Below, in pieces: positions 6,177 to 8,529 of a stretch of DNA of 8,529 nucleotides (its first letter is position 1; every line of letters starts with the position of its first letter). The stretch lies in the NCBI GenBank assembly GCA_031552355.1, contig JAVBMO010000118.1, forward strand, positions 1-8,529, given 5' to 3'. The DNA is from JAVBMO01 sp031552355. Its GTDB lineage: Bacteria > Bacteroidota > Bacteroidia > Bacteroidales > P3. Both the position numbers and the translations under genes were made by a program. The notes under the pieces are model-generated. The model had not been told where the DNA came from, made no database searches, and worked only from the letters and a program-made list of their open reading frames with translations.

Positions 6177-7550
6177 CTATTTTTCTTCTTTTGTCAGAAG
6201 TTTCACAAATTTGTCCAAGGTGATTTTTTTGGAAGTAACTTTTGTTTTTTCTTTCAAAAGTTTCACCAATTTTTCGTCCATAATGGCTTGGGCAATTTGT
6301 TGGGCTTGTTCTTTTTTATCAAGGAAGAAGTGTGAAGTTTCTTCTATTTTTTTCGCTCTTTCGTCTTTTTCTTCGTCGGTAGTTCCTTCTGGGAAATAAG
6401 GCGCCAAAACGTTGGTTTTTACAAATTCAACCAATTCTTCGCGGGTAACTTCCACATTGTTAACACGCATCAATTCAGATTCAATGACTTGGGCTTTGAT
6501 AGATTTTTCGTAGTTTTCCCAATTAGTCAAAACTTCTTCTTCGGAGGTTTTTCCTTCAGAGTTAGCTGAAATCCAGCGGGCTAAAAATTCTTTCGGAAGA
6601 GAAACTGCTGTCTCGGCAATCAATGTATCGAAACAATCTACCAAGAATTTTCTTTCAGATTCTTTTTCGTAGGTTTTCATCAAATCGCTGCGAAGCTTTT
6701 CTGTGAATTCTTTTTCTGTTTTGATGCCGTCGTTAGGGAACGCTTTGGCAAACAATTCTTCATCCAAAGCATGGGGTTCCATTCTGGAAATTCCGCTGAC
6801 GGTAAAATGAACCAAAGCATTGAAATTTTCAGCTTCTTCTTTAGAAATGCGCAACATGGAAGCCATGTCAGTGGCATTGTTGAAAGCTTCTCTGTATTGG
6901 AATTTCACAATATCGTCTTTTTGTTTTCCGATAAAACTTTTGCGGATTTCTTCGGATTCAATCATATCGATAGCAATTGAAGTGTACGAATTTACACCGC
7001 CTTCTTTTATGCTGCCATCTTCGTTCAATTCTTCCAATTTACCGAAAACTAAATCTTTTTCATTTTCTACTTTTTCAGGAGATTCGAATTTTCCGTAGCG
7101 TTGGCAAATTTCTTTTTGGTATTTTTCCAACATTTCTTTGTCGGGTTCAATGGCATATTGGGTAACAGCCACTTTTTCAAGCTCAAGAGAAATGGTGGGT
7201 TTCAATGCAAAATCAAAATAGAAAGTAAAATCCGTTTGACGTTCAAAATCAATGTCGCCGGTTTTGTCGTCGTTGCTCAACGGGCTTCCTATTAAATCCA
7301 AATTATTGTCTTGAATATGTTGGTAAATAGCATCGCCAGTCAATTTGTTTAATTCTTCCGCCAATACTTGTCTTCCATACATTTTTTCAACAAGGCTTAC
7401 CGGAACATTTCCTTTGCGAAAACCCGGCATTTGGGCTTTCTTCGCATATTCTTTAATAGCCTTACTGACAGCCGGTTTGTAATCTTCTTGTGCAATTTCA
7501 ATTTTCAACAAGGCAATGTTTTCACCTGCGTTTTCTTGTGTAACTTTCAT
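6177..7550 (-). CDS. tig: Trigger factor, ribosome-associated chaperone
   Basis: Trigger factor docks at the ribosome exit tunnel and shields nascent chains. The 457-residue length is slightly above the usual 430-450. The N-terminal ribosome-binding domain (1-120) carries the signature loop MPGFRKGNVP (41-50; classical form GFRKGKVP), then VEKMYG and LTGDAI helices. The middle region (about 150-255) sits where the FKBP-type prolyl isomerase domain belongs but lacks most of the FKBP consensus, keeping only an EGG (183-185) and a loosely matching FIGKQKDDIVKF; isomerase activity is doubtful, as seems usual in Bacteroidota. The C-terminal helical chaperone arms follow (260-457; LDEELFAKAFPNDG, LPKEFLARWI). 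The ATG at 7550 is preceded by an A-rich leader without Shine-Dalgarno. It is transcribed alone, ending at the hairpin at 6115-6153. The expected neighbours clpP and clpX are absent on this side. Confidence 0.95.
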   Translation of the reverse strand: MKVTQENAGENIALLKIEIAQEDYKPAVSKAIKEYAKKAQMPGFRKGNVPVSLVEKMYGRQVLAEELNKLTGDAIYQHIQDNNLDLIGSPLSNDDKTGDIDFERQTDFTFYFDFALKPTISLELEKVAVTQYAIEPDKEMLEKYQKEICQRYGKFESPEKVENEKDLVFGKLEELNEDGSIKEGGVNSYTSIAIDMIESEEIRKSFIGKQKDDIVKFQYREAFNNATDMASMLRISKEEAENFNALVHFTVSGISRMEPHALDEELFAKAFPNDGIKTEKEFTEKLRSDLMKTYEKESERKFLVDCFDTLIAETAVSLPKEFLARWISANSEGKTSEEEVLTNWENYEKSIKAQVIESELMRVNNVEVTREELVEFVKTNVLAPYFPEGTTDEEKDERAKKIEETSHFFLDKKEQAQQIAQAIMDEKLVKLLKEKTKVTSKKITLDKFVKLLTKEEK

Positions 7551-7647
7551 TTGGGTATTTTTTTATTTTTTATCTTAAAATGAAAAAGAACTGCATGTGT
7601 CCCAACAAATCAAAGGGTTTACATGTCTGTTCATTCTGAATAAATTA

Positions 7648-7664
7648 AACTAATTATATTAGTT
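7648..7664. promoter_or_regulatory. 17-bp palindrome in the tig leader
   Basis: The perfect 7-bp arms AACTAAT and ATTAGTT flank TAT. It starts about 14 bp downstream of the tig -7 box, so it falls near the beginning of the transcript and could act as an operator or as a weak 5' stem-loop. Being AT-only except for one base pair, it may also be chance. Confidence 0.3.
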
Positions 7665-7677
7665 ATAAAATGAAGTG

Positions 7678-7685
7678 CAAAGATA
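7678..7685 (-). promoter_or_regulatory. Candidate -7 box for tig
   Basis: The minus strand reads TATCTTTG followed by CACTTC, a typical Bacteroidota -7 element and start-site context. The leader would be about 120 nt. No exact -33 TTTG is visible at about 19 bp; the region upstream is A/T-rich. Confidence 0.5.
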
Positions 7686-7813
7686 TGAAAAAAAATAAAG
7701 GAAACCTTATTTCCTAAGAATCAGGAGAAAAATCAGGTTTTTTGTATGAATTTTGAATACTATGTCTTGGTGCAATTCAATAAAATAAGAAAATATTTGC
7801 CTATGTAAAATAT

Positions 7814-7844
7814 TTTGAACTCTATATTATTCTTTGTAAGTTTG
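7814..7844 (+). promoter_or_regulatory. Bacteroidota-type promoter of the TPR gene
   Basis: TTTG at 7814-7817 and TAAGTTTG at 7837-7844 are separated by exactly 19 bp, the classical spacing for the Bacteroidota primary sigma factor. Transcription should start near 7850, leaving a leader of about 20 nt before the ATG at 7871. This is the best promoter match in the window. Confidence 0.75.
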
Positions 7845-7870
7845 CACCTATTCCCAACATAGATGGATAG

Positions 7871-8529
7871 ATGAAGCAAAAGATTACCTTTTTTATAGTC
7901 TTATTTATAGTTACTTCCGCACATTTATTTTCGAAGGAGCCGGAAAAACTCATTTCTTTAAAAGAACAGGCAAGTAAACAAAAAACGGCGGAATCTTATC
8001 TATATGTTACAGAATATCAAATTAAAAATAAGATAGACGATAAAAATCTTTATCTTTATTTAGATTCTGCCTACAAGGCGGCTGTTGATGAAAAGTCAGA
8101 CTTATATCTTGGACAGTATTACTATCAAAAAAGCCGGCTTTATGAAAATTCCGATTCTGCTGCTATTTATCGCGATTGTTTGAAAAAAAATCTGTATCAC
8201 TACGAAAAAATAGGAATAACAGCTTATCATCCTTACAATTATATGTCTATCGGAATCAGTTTTATGTTGACAAATCGATTGGATTCCGCTGTTTTTTATT
8301 TGAAAAAAGGGTTGGGGAAATATCAGGACAATCCTCAACTTCCTACCACAGAAGTACATAAGCTTATCTATACTTTTTTGACACATACATACAAAGCAGG
8401 TGGTTTAAATGATTCGGCTGTAGTTTATGCGCATAAAACAATCAATTTGTCTGCACAGCTAAAAGATTCGGCAACTTTGTCGAACTACTTATACACCTTG
8501 GCGGTAATTTATCAGGATATGGGAAAAAT
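7871..8529 (+). CDS. Exported TPR-repeat protein, N-terminal part (3' end outside window)
   Basis: The frame stays open for 219 codons to the window edge, with no stop. The N-terminus MKQKITFFIVLFIVTSAHLF is a signal peptide or membrane anchor. The rest is helical, with tetratricopeptide-like units at roughly residues 79-111 (YYYQKSRLYENSDSAAIYRDCL), 122-150 (YMSIGISFMLTNRLDSAVFYLKKGL), 162-196 (IYTFLTHTYKAGGLNDSAVVYAHKT) and from 204 (YLYTLAVIYQDMGK). The recurring DSA followed by aromatic residues is the usual TPR turn in Bacteroidota proteins. Such exported TPR arrays are commonly the sensor half of a histidine kinase or of a membrane-anchored DNA-binding regulator, but the part that would tell is missing, so only a TPR protein can be claimed. 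It has its own promoter at 7814-7844 and diverges from tig. The ATG at 7871 was chosen because the signal peptide begins there; an ATG at 7863 is followed by a stop after three codons. Confidence 0.82.
   Translation, partial: MKQKITFFIVLFIVTSAHLFSKEPEKLISLKEQASKQKTAESYLYVTEYQIKNKIDDKNLYLYLDSAYKAAVDEKSDLYLGQYYYQKSRLYENSDSAAIYRDCLKKNLYHYEKIGITAYHPYNYMSIGISFMLTNRLDSAVFYLKKGLGKYQDNPQLPTTEVHKLIYTFLTHTYKAGGLNDSAVVYAHKTINLSAQLKDSATLSNYLYTLAVIYQDMGK

Larger units (their letters stand above)
7551..7870. other. Divergent intergenic region between tig and the TPR gene
   Basis: This 320-bp gap holds leaders and promoters for two genes pointing away from each other. A tig -7 box lies at 7678-7685 and a complete promoter for the TPR gene at 7814-7844. 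A small palindrome lies at 7648-7664 in the tig leader. No ORF of note, RNA gene or riboswitch could be recognised. The tig leader immediately before the start codon shares TAAGATAAAAAA (minus strand, near 7566-7577) with the SPOR gene leader (near 2798-2810). Confidence 0.6.

Noticed and set aside
8102..8386. A 94-codon open frame on the minus strand near the right edge
   Set aside because: It is antisense to the TPR gene, whose frame has a signal peptide, repeats and a good promoter. The minus frame has no such support.
1..8529. CRISPR array, tRNA, rRNA or known riboswitch
   Set aside because: I saw no regularly spaced direct repeats of CRISPR size and no tRNA- or rRNA-like sequence on either strand.

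Overview
The window looks like a chromosomal segment from a low-GC member of the Bacteroidota, probably Bacteroidales-like. The reasons are: start codons preceded by A/T-rich leaders with no Shine-Dalgarno, promoter boxes of the Bacteroidota type (TTTG, about 19 bp, TAnnTTTG), a Bacteroidota-like DnaB and trigger factor with a divergent middle domain, and an IS982-family transposase. This placement is by recognition of families, not by a database search.

Layout from left to right. Positions 2-334 (+) hold the C-terminal end of an IS982-family transposase that enters from outside the window; the element probably ends near 388. Positions 391-2790 (-) encode a 799-residue exported protein with five diverged copies of an unrecognised ~110-residue domain followed by a C-terminal SPOR-like domain. 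Positions 2791-3056 are an AT-rich regulatory gap with a perfect 12-bp-arm palindrome. Positions 3057-4298 (-) are hutI (imidazolonepropionase), 4361-5920 (-) dnaB (replicative helicase), and 6177-7550 (-) tig (trigger factor), followed by a strong hairpin terminator at 6115-6153. Positions 7551-7870 are a divergent promoter region. From 7871 (+) to the window edge runs the 5' part of an exported TPR-repeat protein.

The three central genes are housekeeping or catabolic and appear to be a chance neighbourhood rather than a pathway: protein folding at the ribosome, replication fork unwinding, and histidine breakdown. hutI has no other hut gene beside it, and tig is not followed by clpP/clpX. 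dnaB and hutI are close enough (62 bp) to share a transcript; tig is separated from dnaB by the terminator.

The most interesting object is the five-repeat SPOR protein. Four of its five repeats carry two cysteines at matching positions 43-44 residues apart, and repeat 2 has tyrosine at both positions. Only one other cysteine exists in the mature protein. This suggests one disulfide per repeat, lost as a unit in repeat 2, in an envelope protein whose SPOR-like domain would target peptidoglycan. Other points worth a look are the palindrome upstream of this gene, a 12-base palindromic word shared by two intergenic gaps, an SSB-like acidic tail on DnaB, and the IS end lying about 3 bp from the stop codon of the repeat protein.
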